This document shows, in pieces, positions 1 through 12,091 of a stretch of DNA of 64,000 nt. Origin of the DNA: Rhea pennata (Eukaryota > Chordata > Aves > Rheiformes > Rheidae); NCBI RefSeq assembly GCF_028389875.1, contig NC_084702.1:38563053-38627052 (forward strand), written 5' to 3'. Position 1 is the stretch's first letter. Each line of letters begins with the position of its first letter. A program made the position numbers and the translations under genes. The notes under the pieces are model-generated. The model was not told the origin of the DNA. It searched no databases and saw nothing but the letters and a program-made list of their open reading frames with translations.

Positions 1-2190
1 AGCATCTCCTCTGCTTCAGTTTAACCATAGTCCTAAAATCATGATATGGACAGCATGAGGTCCATAGGCATAAATACTAAATAGTCACAATTTTTAGTGG
101 ATTTTCTGAATATATAAATAGGTGCTTGCAGAATAGGTACTTGATATAGTGACAAGACTGGCACCAAGAAAACAGAATACTTTTTTGACTCTTAATATAC
201 ATTGACAGTACAAGTTCTGGCCTTTGAAAAATTTCCTCCTGTATTTCATGAATATATATGGATAACTTTGTGTTCAATAAAGAAGGAACCTCCTGGGAGG
301 GCAGTCAGGTATTCCCTGTTCGACATCCCAGGTCAGTATGGCAAAAGCAATCAGCAAGGTTTTGTTTACTGAAGAAAGAATGGCTAACGGATGCTCTCCT
401 GGGCTCTGTGAACTTCAGACATAAAAAAAAAAAATAAAAAAAAGTAAATACCAGATCACAGTGAAAATTTGTATGTAACCGAATACGTTTATGTAATTTT
501 TTCTAGATCTAAGTATCTTTCTATTTTGCTCCTTTCTAGAAGAAGATATTTCTAGCTACTCTGTGAAATGCTTCTATTTTAAATCTGCTAGGCGATAATG
601 AGATTTATTTCAAAATATGTGCTGCTTTAAGATTCCAGTATTTATTTAATTGTGTAAATGATTGTATCTGCTGGATTGTTTATATACACAGAGTTGTTCC
701 CTAAATCTCATTCTTTTACCTGCCTTAGCTTAGTTCCTATTCATTAATATCAATCCTATGCTAACATAGGCCAACTCGTTCAAAACGATAAAAATGAGGA
801 GAAAGGAAGAAGTAGACGTAAGAGAAACCCACACTATTGGATTATTCATTATGGCTTTATCTACACTATGAGGAAATGCTGTGGAAAGACAGTCATGCTA
901 TCTCAGGCTCTTTAACAAAATCACCTTGATGAATCACTGTCCAGATTCATTTATCTGCTTCTCCATGTGCCACTCTGTTTTTCTGGTATATTCTAGTGTG
1001 GAGCGTTCATGTATGTCGTGGGAACCAGCACAGAACTCAGTTTCAAAGAAAACCCCAACCTTTTTCTGCGTAAATGGGTAACAGTTTTAATATCCTGCCA
1101 GAAGCCCAAAGTCAGTAATATTTTTGAAACTTGATCAGAAACAAGTGGCAGCAGAAGATTTATACACTCATTACTGAAGGTATTTTTTTCCTCAGCTGTT
1201 TTGATGAGACACTTCTATTTAGAAAGAACCAACAAAACATCACATTTTCCTTCAACAACTTACTGCCCCGAAAGATATTTTCAGCTTAATAACATAAGGA
1301 TGGGTCTTCAAAGCAGTCAGAGTAAATCAGCTCTTATTTTGAGCTGCTTGGACATTAGCTTGCTCTTAAATGGAGAATGTGCTTGTCTTTAAGATGACCA
1401 TATTCCATTAAAAGGCAATGAGAGTTAGAAGCAATTCTTTTTTAATTATTTTCTTCTTTGAAAATGCCAGCCCAAAGGAACAGGAAGAGGTTAGAAAGTA
1501 ATGCTATCATCTACTACATACCTTCTGGTTAATATAAAAAGTTAGAGCTACATTCTAAAAATATCTTTAGGCATAAGACAGCTGAATTGTCAATATCTGT
1601 TCAGCCCTGGCTTCTCTTCTGAGCTTGCAATCCAAAAAAGATGTCAAATAGCTACATCTGTGGTACTCTTTATAATGCTACAGACACCTGGTACTAGGAG
1701 AACAAATAATTACAGATAAGCCTCAAACCTACTATCAAATGGCATTTCTTATCTGTTACCCACAATAAGCAATGACATATTTCATTTACATTCATTTTGT
1801 AGGTGATGTGAAGTTTTTTCTAGCGTTTTGCAACAGTTCAAAATAATTCACAGTTATTGTCCATTTCTATAAACCAATCTAAATATAAACCATCTTTAGC
1901 TCCATCAAACTTTTCTATTAACATAAACTTTAAATCTAACAGAATAATTAGAAACGAAGAATTTAATACAGGTAAAATCTCTTTCTTTACAATTTCATAT
2001 TTCTACAAAAATGCAGGTGAGAGATTTTGACTGTAAGATTACACTTTCACAAATGTTATGCCCACTTAGCTTTGACTGAAAAATACTTTTATAGATTTTC
2101 AGTCTACATTGTACAGTCCAAAACGAATTCTAATATTTCATGCCCTAGCACACTTATTCTGTGTCTGGGCTTTGTTTCTTTCTTGTCTTT
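1..2190. other. Unique AT-rich non-coding DNA
   Basis: I see no gene, RNA or recognisable transposon here. The open frames are all under 70 codons, lack convincing splice signals, and have the T-rich or A-rich composition expected by chance. A short A-rich run lies at about 423-444. Nothing else stands out. Confidence 0.6.
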
Positions 2191-2192
2191 TT

Positions 2193-2385
2193 GTTTTTCT
2201 CATGGCCCCTCTATTAGCTAAATTACTCGATCAGCTGAGTTACTAAAATGTCCTGGGTTTATCACTAGAGAATTTTATGAAACTGAAGAGTCTGTCATTT
2301 TTGTCGATACTTTTTGTGCTACTGTTTTATGCAGTTTCATAAAATAATTTTTTTCCCGTTTTTCTCATGGCCTGTCTATTAGCTT
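2193..2385. repeat. 28-bp direct repeat pair enclosing a 14-bp inverted repeat
   Basis: Bases 2193-2220 and 2358-2385 are near-identical copies (two internal mismatches plus the last base) of a motif running from gtttttctcatgg to tattagct. The 137 bases between them contain a perfect 14-base inverted repeat, attttatgaaactg at 2272-2285 and its complement at 2332-2345. The second direct repeat abuts the GC-rich CR1 that starts at about 2385. This could be the footprint of a small non-autonomous element, or a local duplication at an insertion point. I do not recognise a family. Confidence 0.55.
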
Positions 2386-2756
2386 GAAGCCCCCCAAGGA
2401 GAGAGGGAGCCTGCCCAGCCTCGCTGGGCCGCCTCTGCCAGTGCTCAGCTTCCCGAGCAGGGGAGAGGGCTCCTTACAGCCGGCTCGACCCTCTCTCGTG
2501 TCAGCTTCTGTCCGCTGCCCCTCGCTCTCCTGCCCCAGGCCATGGAGAAGAGCCCGACTCCGTCCCTCTGATAACCCTGCTGGGTGCTGGGGGCAGCTGT
2601 TCGGTGCCCCTGGAGCTGTCCCCACTCCAGGCTGGACCAGCTGTGGCCTCTCTGCACAGGGCAAGGGCTCCAGCCCCTCATCCCAGGGGACTTTGATCCA
2701 GTTTGATGTCTTTCTTGTACTTGGCACCCAAAACTGGACAGGATGTAGATGTGATT
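2385..2756 (-). mobile_element. CR1 LINE fragment, 3' part, minus strand
   Basis: This is a sharply GC-rich block in AT-rich surroundings. Read on the minus strand it matches from memory the C-terminal part of CR1 ORF2. The plus strand shows the familiar complement phrases: cctctgccagtgctcagc, then tgcccctcgctctcctg, then gggcaagggctccagcccc, then gatgtctttcttgtacttgg followed by cccaaaactggaca, which is the complement of the conserved Gln-Phe-Trp box. CR1 copies are usually 5'-truncated, which fits. The long open frames on both strands here (2365-2840) are by-products of the repeat, not genes. It is one of the less decayed elements in the window. Confidence 0.82.
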
Positions 2757-2935
2757 AATTTGTTCCTCTTTCACTGTTTCACTAGTTTTACAAATTCTGC
2801 ATTCTGTGTCTTTGCCATCTGCTATTACATCTACTTTCACTAGTCATTATGATAATTATTTAAAAAAAAAACCCAATGCATTTCAAATCTATTTCTATGT
2901 ATCTAGAACTCTTAGTCATGGATCAGAATATTTTC

Positions 2936-2938
<3 letters not shown>

Positions 2939-2974
<36 letters not shown>
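2939..2974. repeat. T36 homopolymer
   Basis: An uninterrupted run of 36 thymines. It lies between the GC-rich CR1 and an older LINE fragment. CR1 elements do not end in poly(A), so this is not an ordinary CR1 tail. It may be a slippage-expanded tract or the tail of a retrocopy on the minus strand. Confidence 0.9.
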
Positions 2975-2975
<1 letters not shown>

Positions 2976-3044
2976 GTCTACTCAGGTGTGCTAATTCCTT
3001 AACGTTGCCAAGTATATAAATAATTCACAAATCATAAGGATAAA

Positions 3045-3200
3045 AGTTGAGATCACTGGCTGGCAGTTGTTTTGGTCAGCTAGCATCTTTTGAACATTAA
3101 TATGACATTAATTTTCTCCTGGGCTTCAGAGATTTCTTCAGGATTAAAGACAGTTAATCACAGACCTTGTCAGCCATGTCTTTTAGAGGCCATTTATTCA
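3045..3200 (-). mobile_element. Old CR1-type LINE fragment, minus strand
   Basis: The plus strand reads gatcactggctggcagtt, then cttttgaacattaatatgaca, ttttctcctgggcttcagagatttc and ggattaaagacagttaatca. This order matches from memory the complement of the segment just upstream of the RT core in CR1-like ORF2, where the protein reads Asn-Tyr-Arg-Pro-Val-Ser-Leu. It is much more diverged than the neighbouring CR1 at 2385-2756. The roughly 300 bases between them are too short to hold the intervening RT, so this is either a separate insertion or one element with a deletion. Confidence 0.5.
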
Positions 3201-6200
3201 GATTTTGTGGTTGTAGCCAGTGCTTAGCATCCTTCTTATTTAATAAAAATCTGCAAAATACTTTTTATCCTCACACCAGTCTTTTTAATTGCAATTACAG
3301 AACATAAATATTTACTAATTCTTCTTTTTTATTTTATCTTTATCAAAAACATGTGCATGCCAGTGGTATGATTATTTTTTAGCTTAATGTATTTTAAAAT
3401 ATTGTTTATTGTCCATAGCACCAAATACAGTGAAGTATTCCCTGATATCTTTACCATCCTTTATGAAATTTCTCAACAGCATGACTTTTACATGATCACT
3501 ATACATTTTGCCTTTTTAACTAGTCATATATGTTTTTTTCTGGCTTGAGAAAATTGATCAATGAACTGGAATGATCTCTTAGTCATATTTATTTCTTCCT
3601 ATTTTTGGTTAAACTGTTGGTTATTTGGCCATCCAATAAATTGCTTGAAAAATTCTCATCACGATTTTGTGGAGTTTTATGCATTGTTTTTTAAAATTAG
3701 TTCTTGTATAATATCAAATACGTATGTCGGGGTAAGTATGTACAATTCTACTCATTCTTTGCCCATCTTGAATATAATATAATCATGATTACTGGTCTAT
3801 AAGCAACAAGCAGCTTTCAATGCTTTCAACTAATTCACATTGTACTGTGTAATTTTAATAGATTATTGCATACAGTTAGAATCTTTAATAATGATTTCCT
3901 ATTGCCTACACAAGACCTACAACATAGGTTTTTTTAAAGCTGAAGTTTCCTCTAACAGTACAGTTTTCTTAAAATAAGCAGGTTAGGAATGAAATATTCA
4001 ATCAATACTTAAACTGGCACAATGCTTTACACCAAGCACTTGTCACTGCTGGTACTGACTTGAATGCAAATGTATTCAAGATACTTTCAAACTAAAATTA
4101 TCAACACTCCTAGAAAAATACGATGTTTTTAAATGTGTCTGTATGACTACCTCATGTATTCCTTCTTACTACCTAAACAGAGATATAAGCATATATTCTA
4201 AAATACCAGTGAGATCCACCCAGGTTCTAGAAATGTCAAATATGTCACATTTATTCTCAATAATGAGAATGCCCAGTACTTCTTGCTTACTACCTGGGAC
4301 AAACAATAAAATCTCCTCTTTTAAAGGTTCTTAGACATTATCTCAACTTATGCATGTATACCCATACATATACATAATTTCATAAAATGTATTGTTGATA
4401 TAACTCGCTCTAGAATGTTAGTGATGAACCAAGAAAGTTCCTTCCTCTTTCACCTGCTGGTTCTCACACTAAAATGAAGTCCAATTTTCTGTAAAATGAA
4501 ATTGTCAAAGCAGTTGCAGCTGCGCAATCAATTCATTCCAGTATTTCCTGCTTTCTTCCACTTTCTAAGAAAAATAGCTGTGATAAAACCATTTAGAGTT
4601 TCAGTTTCTTCGAGGTCCTTCTAAGATTTTTGAAAAGTCTCATAATCTGCATAGTTAATGGTGTGACATTCATCTCTTTATGCATTGCGACCAACAGAGA
4701 GCTCTCAGATGGCTCCAGAGAACTTGGTGCCCTTACTGTAAGGAGACAAACATCCCATTATTTTTGTGAGTGTGCACTGCCAAGCTCTCTAGATATTTTT
4801 TCTGAATGTGTAGTTACTATTGAGAGTTAGTTATCTTATTATCATGGCTGAAGAAAAAAATTTTCAAGAAAACATTTTGCAATTAATATTACCTATATTT
4901 AGTTGTTGACATGAATACCTACACTTAACTAAAAGGAGTAAAAAAACAGAAAGTACAATTACTCAAGTAGATCCTGGCCTGTCAATTCAAAAATATTATT
5001 TGTATTAATATACAAAGTCTTCTTAGTTCAAAATACTGTTTGGAGGAGAGAGAGTAAATAATAAACTATTATTTACTTCTTTTTAATTCTTTTACAATAC
5101 TAGGAAGTCAGTAGTAGTAGTAGTAGTTTCAGTCCTAGTCATAATAGTAGGAGAAAATCAGTAGTGTTGTCTAATCTAGATTAGAAGGAGTCACTTGTAT
5201 TCTTGTTGTAGTCCATTAACCAAAATTTATAACCAGAACGGTACTGAGCAAAATCTTCACACAGGTTCTGATTTTTTCTGCCTTTTAAAAGTATCTATTA
5301 TTTTTATAGTGCTAAGATCAGTAAGATCATTTCACAAAAATTCACTGCATTTGTAAAACTCTGTAGTTTTAAAGTAAGAAATGTAGGAGTATGAATTTTT
5401 CTAGATAAATGCCAGAGCTAAGTGCTAAACTATTGCGTAGCTGTGAAGTTTCACAAGAAGTAATACATACAAAATCAGCTGGGGAGGACTGAGCATAGGT
5501 GCTAGCAGTTTTATAAGGTTTTTGAGAAAAAAGCTGGTGACAGATAACAGTGTTGAAGGGCTGAAAGTAACACTTCTGTTGCATTATCTCTTGCTTTGTT
5601 ATCTACTCACTGTTATTATGTCTAAAGCCTGACAAAATCAACTGTTAATCAAATGGTTAAGACAAATTTATTTCCAGTTATCCTGTACAGACTTAAAGTT
5701 CCTTCATCCAAATATATTGCCTCAAAATTGCAGTGCTAGCTCTATAGTTTCTTGAAGAAAGGCCATACACCACAAAATCCTGACTTCCTCTATGATTTGT
5801 CTTTCACAATACAATCACTGTACAGGTAAATAATAATAGCATGCAATAATAGAAAAGGAGTAAAAAATGACGAGGTTTCTTGATGAGGTAAATTTGACAC
5901 AGTTATAGGCAACTTCCTCTTGCTATTACAATTTGAAAACTATTGTCATTCATGTGTGATAGAATAATACAACCTAATGCTCAGTTAATATATTCTAGGC
6001 AGCACATCTGTACTGTTAAGGTAAACTGATTTCTCTTAATATGGAGGTAGTAACACAAGGAGAAAATAATAGAAAACAATAAAATACCTTGGTGACCTTC
6101 TTCTATCAAAAAGCTAATGAAACAATAAATGAGTGTAGTAAAATATTACACTTGCTTCCAAACATAATTACAGAATAACTGTGGAATTCATGATGTTAGC

Positions 6201-7540
6201 ATCTACACATGCACCTGTTTCTTCTGATAAAAAGCTAATTAACTATAGAAGTCCTTTCTTTAATAAGTAGGGTTACATACCTTTCTGTGAAAACATTGTC
6301 ATCTTTTTAAATTTATTTCTCCTTTTATAAGTACATGAGATATGAGTAATAGTTAAATTACCCACTGTTGAAGCAGGCAGTATTTTCATGAGGACAAAGT
6401 ATGTCCTATGTTTAATCCCTATTCATTTCCTTCCTGAGACATGCTTTGCTGATAACTTACATAACAAATCTTAGTTTAATCTTCAAACTGGTTAAGGTTT
6501 TCTTTTTTGACTTTTCTTTTTCTCTCTTCCATAAAGAGGAATACCTCAGAGACCACACAGAGAACTGTTTTACAGTTGGAGCTAAGGATGGATCCACCTG
6601 CCATTCTCCCTTATTCTGCAGTGGAGCCAAATTGAAAATTAAAAGACAATGTTTGCAGGCCTACTAGTAAGGATTGTTTCACCTGAAATAAGTTGGTGAA
6701 TTATCAAGGCACATACTTAACGTGTTCATTGCTTAAAGGTTTGGCTTAATCCTACTCTTGAAAATTATTCTGGATCATTATCTTCTGTCAACTAAAAGAA
6801 AAACAAAACAAAGTAGAAATATGAGAAGGCAGGATTGAGAGAAAGTTTTCCTTTTTTTGGACTGTGGACTTCAGGCAATATAGTCTGAAGGTTATTATAA
6901 TCACTTTTCTTTCTGTACAGAAAAGAATGGAAACTGCAGGCTCTAGATCAGATCTTCCATTCTTACCCTTGATAAACAGTATTTCATTTTGTGAGGAATC
7001 TCATTTGAACTTAAAGTCAGAGGTAAGTTACTATTCAATGTGCTTAAGAAGCACTCAGTAATTTAACTCATATTGCTCCTAACCACATTCTGGTCCTTAT
7101 CAGAATCTACTGTTTTTAGTGAGTAAGCGGTTTTGCTTCAGCTTGACTGTTAGATCTTTATATTTGCCTTTTCTTTAAAAACCTACTTAATAGATAAAGT
7201 GGCCAAAAAGAAAAAGCCTTATAATAAAGTGTATAATATTAAATAAAGTGTATAGTAGAACTAGGTTTTGAGGATGAATAAAGTTGATTTAACTGTATGA
7301 AAATTTTATGAAGTTACTTCAAGATGGCTAGCGATAAAAGTATATCTTAATTTTTCTGGTCCTTCTCTTCATCATTTTTCACAATAAAGAAGTGAAAGAA
7401 GGTGTTTTGCAATATTTCACGAATGGTAGGCTGCTGTTTGAAGGTGGTGTTTTTGAGATTGTACCTTATATTGATTAGAGTAACAGAATCATGCAGGAAT
7501 TTCATCTGACTCTAATACTGAAAAGTTCACCTTGCAGTAT
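3201..7540. other. Unique AT-rich non-coding DNA
   Basis: No gene or recognised repeat. A short (TAG)n microsatellite of about six units lies at 5110-5128. Open frames are all below 75 codons and unconvincing. Confidence 0.55.
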
Positions 7541-8535
7541 CACACAGAACTGCAAATCATAAAAATATTGGTTGCAACTTTTGGACAACATCTAGTCCGA
7601 CCTCCTACCTGAAGCAGGATAGCAGCCAGCAGCAGATCTGATGAAGTTATGAGTTTATCTAGATGAAATCTAACAACCTCCAATGACGGAAAGTCCACAC
7701 CCTCCTGGTAACCTGGTCCAGTGCTAGTGAGAAGTTTTTCCTGATGTCCAATCTCACCCTTCCAGCTTGCAATCTCTGGCCTTTATCTCTCAGTCTGCCA
7801 CCACTGAGGAAGAGTTTGGTTCTGTTGTCTTTACAATTGTACTTGAAGTAGTTGTAGCCTGCTCACCTTTGGCTTCAGCTTCACCAAACCGAACAAGCCC
7901 AGCTCCCTTAGCCTCTCCTTGAGGGTGATGTGCTCCAGACCCCTGACCAAAGTTTGAAGCTATGCCTTTTGTTGTATCAGCCACTCTGCTTGATTTAGTG
8001 CCATCCATACATTTGCTGAGAGGGTATTCTGTCTCATCAGTCAGATCATTAAGGAAGATACCGAACAATATGGGCTTTACTATTGACCTCTGCTCTGCTC
8101 CACTTGTAACTGGCTGCCAGCAGTTAGTTAATTACTGAGCCATTGATTATAACCCTTTGAGCCTAATAGGCCAGCTGCTTCTCAGCCTTCCATCCATTCA
8201 TTCCCTGCTTTCTTGGTTTTCAAATGAGAATGTAGTGGGAGACGGTGTCAAAAATTTTACTAAATTCGGGAATATTATTACATCTACTTCTCTCCCTCAC
8301 CCACATAACACATAGTCACAGGAGGCAATCAGGCTGGTCAATTATGTTTTGCTCTTAGTTATGCCATGTGGACTGCTCTTGATACATGCCGGTTTTTTGT
8401 ATGTCTAAGAATGGATCCCGTGAAGGTGTGCTCTGTGACCTTCCCATGGTCTGACCAACAAGCCCAGAGCTTCCAGGTGCATGCTTCCTGCTTTGTTTGC
8501 CCATGGTTGTTTTAATCATGCTTGTAACTATTTTT
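7541..8535 (-). mobile_element. Decayed CR1 LINE, 3' third of ORF2 plus 3' UTR, minus strand
   Basis: This is a CR1 retrotransposon relic read on the minus strand. At its 3' end the plus strand shows acatctagtccgacctcctac, the complement of the CR1 3' UTR phrase. Further right are decayed C-terminal ORF2 sequences, then a short open stretch at 7790-8068. That stretch translates to a degenerate RT core: Gly-Ile-Phe-Leu-Asn-Asp-Leu, corresponding to the Asn-Ile-Phe-Ile-Asn-Asp-Leu block of CR1, followed by Leu-Ser-Lys-Cys-Met-Asp-Gly-Thr-Lys where an active enzyme has Phe-Ala-Asp-Asp. Loss of both catalytic aspartates and the surrounding frameshifts show it is dead. At 8420-8480 the complement of the Asn-Tyr-Arg-Pro-Val-Ser-Leu region is still readable. 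The 5' limit is uncertain by about 100 bases. Confidence 0.8.
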
Positions 8536-11500
8536 CTAAGTAGAAGCCTGATGGACAATGGCACTTGTAAAGCAGATCCTTGTGAGATTAATAGAAAACA
8601 CTGAGAAGATAATGAATCAGACAGCTTATAACTGAGATGAGTAGCAGTAAGCATTTAAGATCCACTTGCAAGAGAACAAACAGGCGCAAAGTTCTCAGTC
8701 ACTTAATGTAATGACAAGTTACCAAAGACTAATGAGCCTGTCACTGACAGTGCCCTATATTTATTGACTACTCCAGGAGTTACTATCTCTTTTTGTACGC
8801 TTACAAGGTTATCACATAGAATTAAAATGGTGAGCGTCTCTTAAAAGTTCAGCCTGACAGGTAGGAAGAAAAACCTGCTGATATTACAGGAAAGACCTAA
8901 GAAAACCATGTTGCTATTGTTTTTTCAAAGCACAGAAAGGAAAATAAAAATCCCTTTTATTTAAGGGACTTTTTTTCATATATCTTATTGATTTCACTTG
9001 CTTGTAAAAGTCCATAATCTCCTCACTATTTTGGAGAGTTCTGTTCCTTTATGTTGCTTTAACTTTACCAGAATGAAGAAATAATCTTTACATTCTAAGT
9101 TCTGATCTACGACTGCTGCAAAGCTGTCATTGTAACCACAAGCACATTGGAACCAAATCTTGGAAAAAAAAGAGAAAGATTACAATTTTTGTTTTTGAAT
9201 CACTCTTCTCTCAAAGTAAATCTGTACCGTATTACAAGGTTTTTGCACTCTTTAAGCTGTGAACCTACTGAAAATCATCCTGACAGAATCCTAAAGCACA
9301 ACAGCAGTCTAATAGAAGACAGTTATTAGAAGAAAGCTATAACAGGTTGGAAAGTTAGCAGAATTAGATAAAAAAAAGAATGCTTTCTTACTAGTAAAAC
9401 AGCAAAATTTTATTAAATCATTAAAATAGAGAAAAATCCCTTCATAGTTCAAAACCATATAACAGATACTTTGCTGCTTAGAAATGATCAAAGGAAAGCA
9501 TCCTCAAATATTTCTCACATCAAATTCGTGCCTGTCTAGAATTTATGCAGAACTTCTTCATGATCAAAAGAATTTCTAGGATGCAGAGACTGATTTCTCC
9601 TGATCATCCATATTAAAGAAAAATCTTGCAAGGATTTTTACCACTTAACTTAAAAGCACTGAAATCATACCAACAGAGGAAAAAAAATGTCCATGGTACA
9701 AATATAATAATGTTTAGAGACATTCATTGGATAATAAGATTTTGAAAAGAAATCCTTGACCATCTTACAGCAATTTATTCTGAAACTCCACTTCACAAAA
9801 TAACTGACTCACTGCTTTTTAGTATGAGTCACTCCTCTGTACAGACTAAAAAAAAAACCAATAGTTTTAACAGTGTTATAAAATTCAGGTTACTATATAG
9901 AAAGCTGTCATGTAATTAAATCTTGACACATACGGACAGAGGAAAAAATGAAGTATACCTATTAAAGACATGCTCAATTCCCCGCCCCAAAAAATAATGT
10001 TTAAAAGCTCTAATTAACAAACAATAACAGAAACAAGATTTTTCACATTGTGTCATTCAATCCTAAAGATTTTCTATGAGCTTCTATGTGAAGATAATGT
10101 ACATCATGGTTAGTCTACTTACTGACAGCTTGTTGTCAGATTTAACAGTAGACCATGGCAGTGGGGGGTGGGAAGCAGGATGCACAGAACAGAATTTCCT
10201 ATCTAATAATCTATTTCTGTCTCCTTGTAGTGAGCAAAAGTTGGGAAACAACAGAATATTTAAAATTTTCATCTTTCTACCATCTTAGTCTCTCCTGCAT
10301 TTTCATTTGCTGATTAAGAGGTGACTACTTAGGAGCAATCAGCATCACAGAAACCTAGCATTTCACTTTTTCATCACACTAATTGATGTTTATCTACAAT
10401 ATTTTACCAATAAATACTATAGTTTTGTAATATTTATTAAATTCTAAATAATTTACCAGCTAAGTTGCTACTTCCCAAATTTTCAGTATTTTCTTTTAAA
10501 AGTTGAAGTGTTTTTGATTCACCTAAATGTCATAGAAACAGCTTAAAGTAATTAATACAATCCTCTAAATAATCAAACCAAAGAAAATATCTCCACAGGA
10601 CAGTAGGACAAATTACGTAAAAATTACGGTCAAATAACCCATTGGGCAGGTGATAAACTAGAAAAAAAGAGCCAAGCAACTTTTTACATGAGACATGATA
10701 GTAAAATATCTGTTGGCAATATAGCTGCAGTTTATAAATTGTAGAGCCAGAGCAAGAATTATTTAGGATTCTTACTTTCCTGAATACTTGTATGTTTGAA
10801 TATAGTGTGAACGGTTCTTCTAGATAAGTGGAGGTGTGGGAGTTATTGAGTTTCTATGAAGAACTATTTCCAATTTCCCCTTTTAATACCATCATTGCTA
10901 AAAATCATGAGTATTAACTGAACTGTGAGGTATTTCTCAATCAAGATTAGAATTATATTGTGCTCAAAGTGCTTTCTACAGACTTAATAATCCTTGACTG
11001 AAGATGATACAAACACAAGATTAAAGTATGTTATTTTGGATAATAACTTGTGAAAACATATTGTTTGGAACTAGGAGAACACGTTAGTGTTAATTAAGGA
11101 AAATAAAGAGAGTGCCAGGATATGGGCTGCACAACTGAAGAGAACACACAAAACTATAGGAGAGGTTGCATAAATTAAATTTATCATGACTATGAGGTTA
11201 ATTACAGAGGCTATACAAATATTTGAATAAAGCTAAACTGATTTAATCAGAGAAAGATTGTTACCGATTTGAACTGAAAAAGTTTTAAACCAAAAAACAT
11301 TTCAAAAAACAAATCAGATGGTGAATGGGAGGGTGCAGAGGGTCTTGAAATGGCAAGGACCATCCTTTAGTCCCAAGTGTCCATAGCTTTGTGTTTTTAC
11401 TGTCCTAGTTAAAATGAAATATGATTGCCATCTTACACCCCCTCAAAGGGTTGTAAACACATATACATATATCCCTGAATTAAAATCTTGAAGGTTTGGA

Positions 11501-12042
11501 GAGAGTGAGCTTATACTGTAGAGGAGTTTAAGACTTGTCTGAGGACCCAAATTAGTCAGCCCATGAGAGTATGTATCTCTGAAGAAGTAATAAAAAAAAC
11601 TTCCCTGTCCAGGAAGTTATGCCAGAAATGCCATGGGAAGCAACAAAAGCTTAATGGAATATGCGCCCAATGGGACCAGATCAATAGCTGTTTTCTCTAT
11701 ATGTAGTGGTGAACATGCATCTTGGAAGAGCTTAGTAAACTAAAAAATATTTCTCTTAAACTTTTCTATTTATTGACCATAAATGGAAATAGAATGTTAG
11801 GATTATTTTTCCCAAAGAAATAGAGAATAAAATAGAAAAAAAAAAAAAAGTGCTGCTACTATGTGGGCACATTAGGCACTCATATTTTGAATGTTGTTTT
11901 CACATAATGAAAAGTATTAAATGACACTTCATCCTGGAACACAGACAAGTGAGGGGAATATGTCTATAAAATCCAGACTTGGACAAAGTTAACAGGGAAT
12001 GATTTTTACTGATTCTTCCAAGACGGGATAGAAGGCTAACAG
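8536..12042. other. Unique AT-rich non-coding DNA
   Basis: No gene or repeat recognised. The overlapping short frames around 10076-10288 on both strands lack splice context and family resemblance. Confidence 0.55.
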
Positions 12043-12091
12043 AAAAAAAAAAAAAAAAAAAAAAAGAAAGAAAAAAAAGGAAAGAAAAGAA
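12043..12091. repeat. A23 homopolymer with flanking A-rich/GAAA tract
   Basis: Twenty-three adenines at 12043-12065 are followed by an imperfect GAAA/GGAAA tract to about 12091. It is simple sequence. The minus-strand frame across it (11900-12100) is only poly-Phe/Ser low complexity. Confidence 0.9.

Noticed and set aside
2365..2840. Overlapping 120-130 codon frames on both strands
   Set aside because: They lie in a GC-rich CR1 fragment whose ORF2 is not in these frames, and the translations do not match the element's protein or any other.
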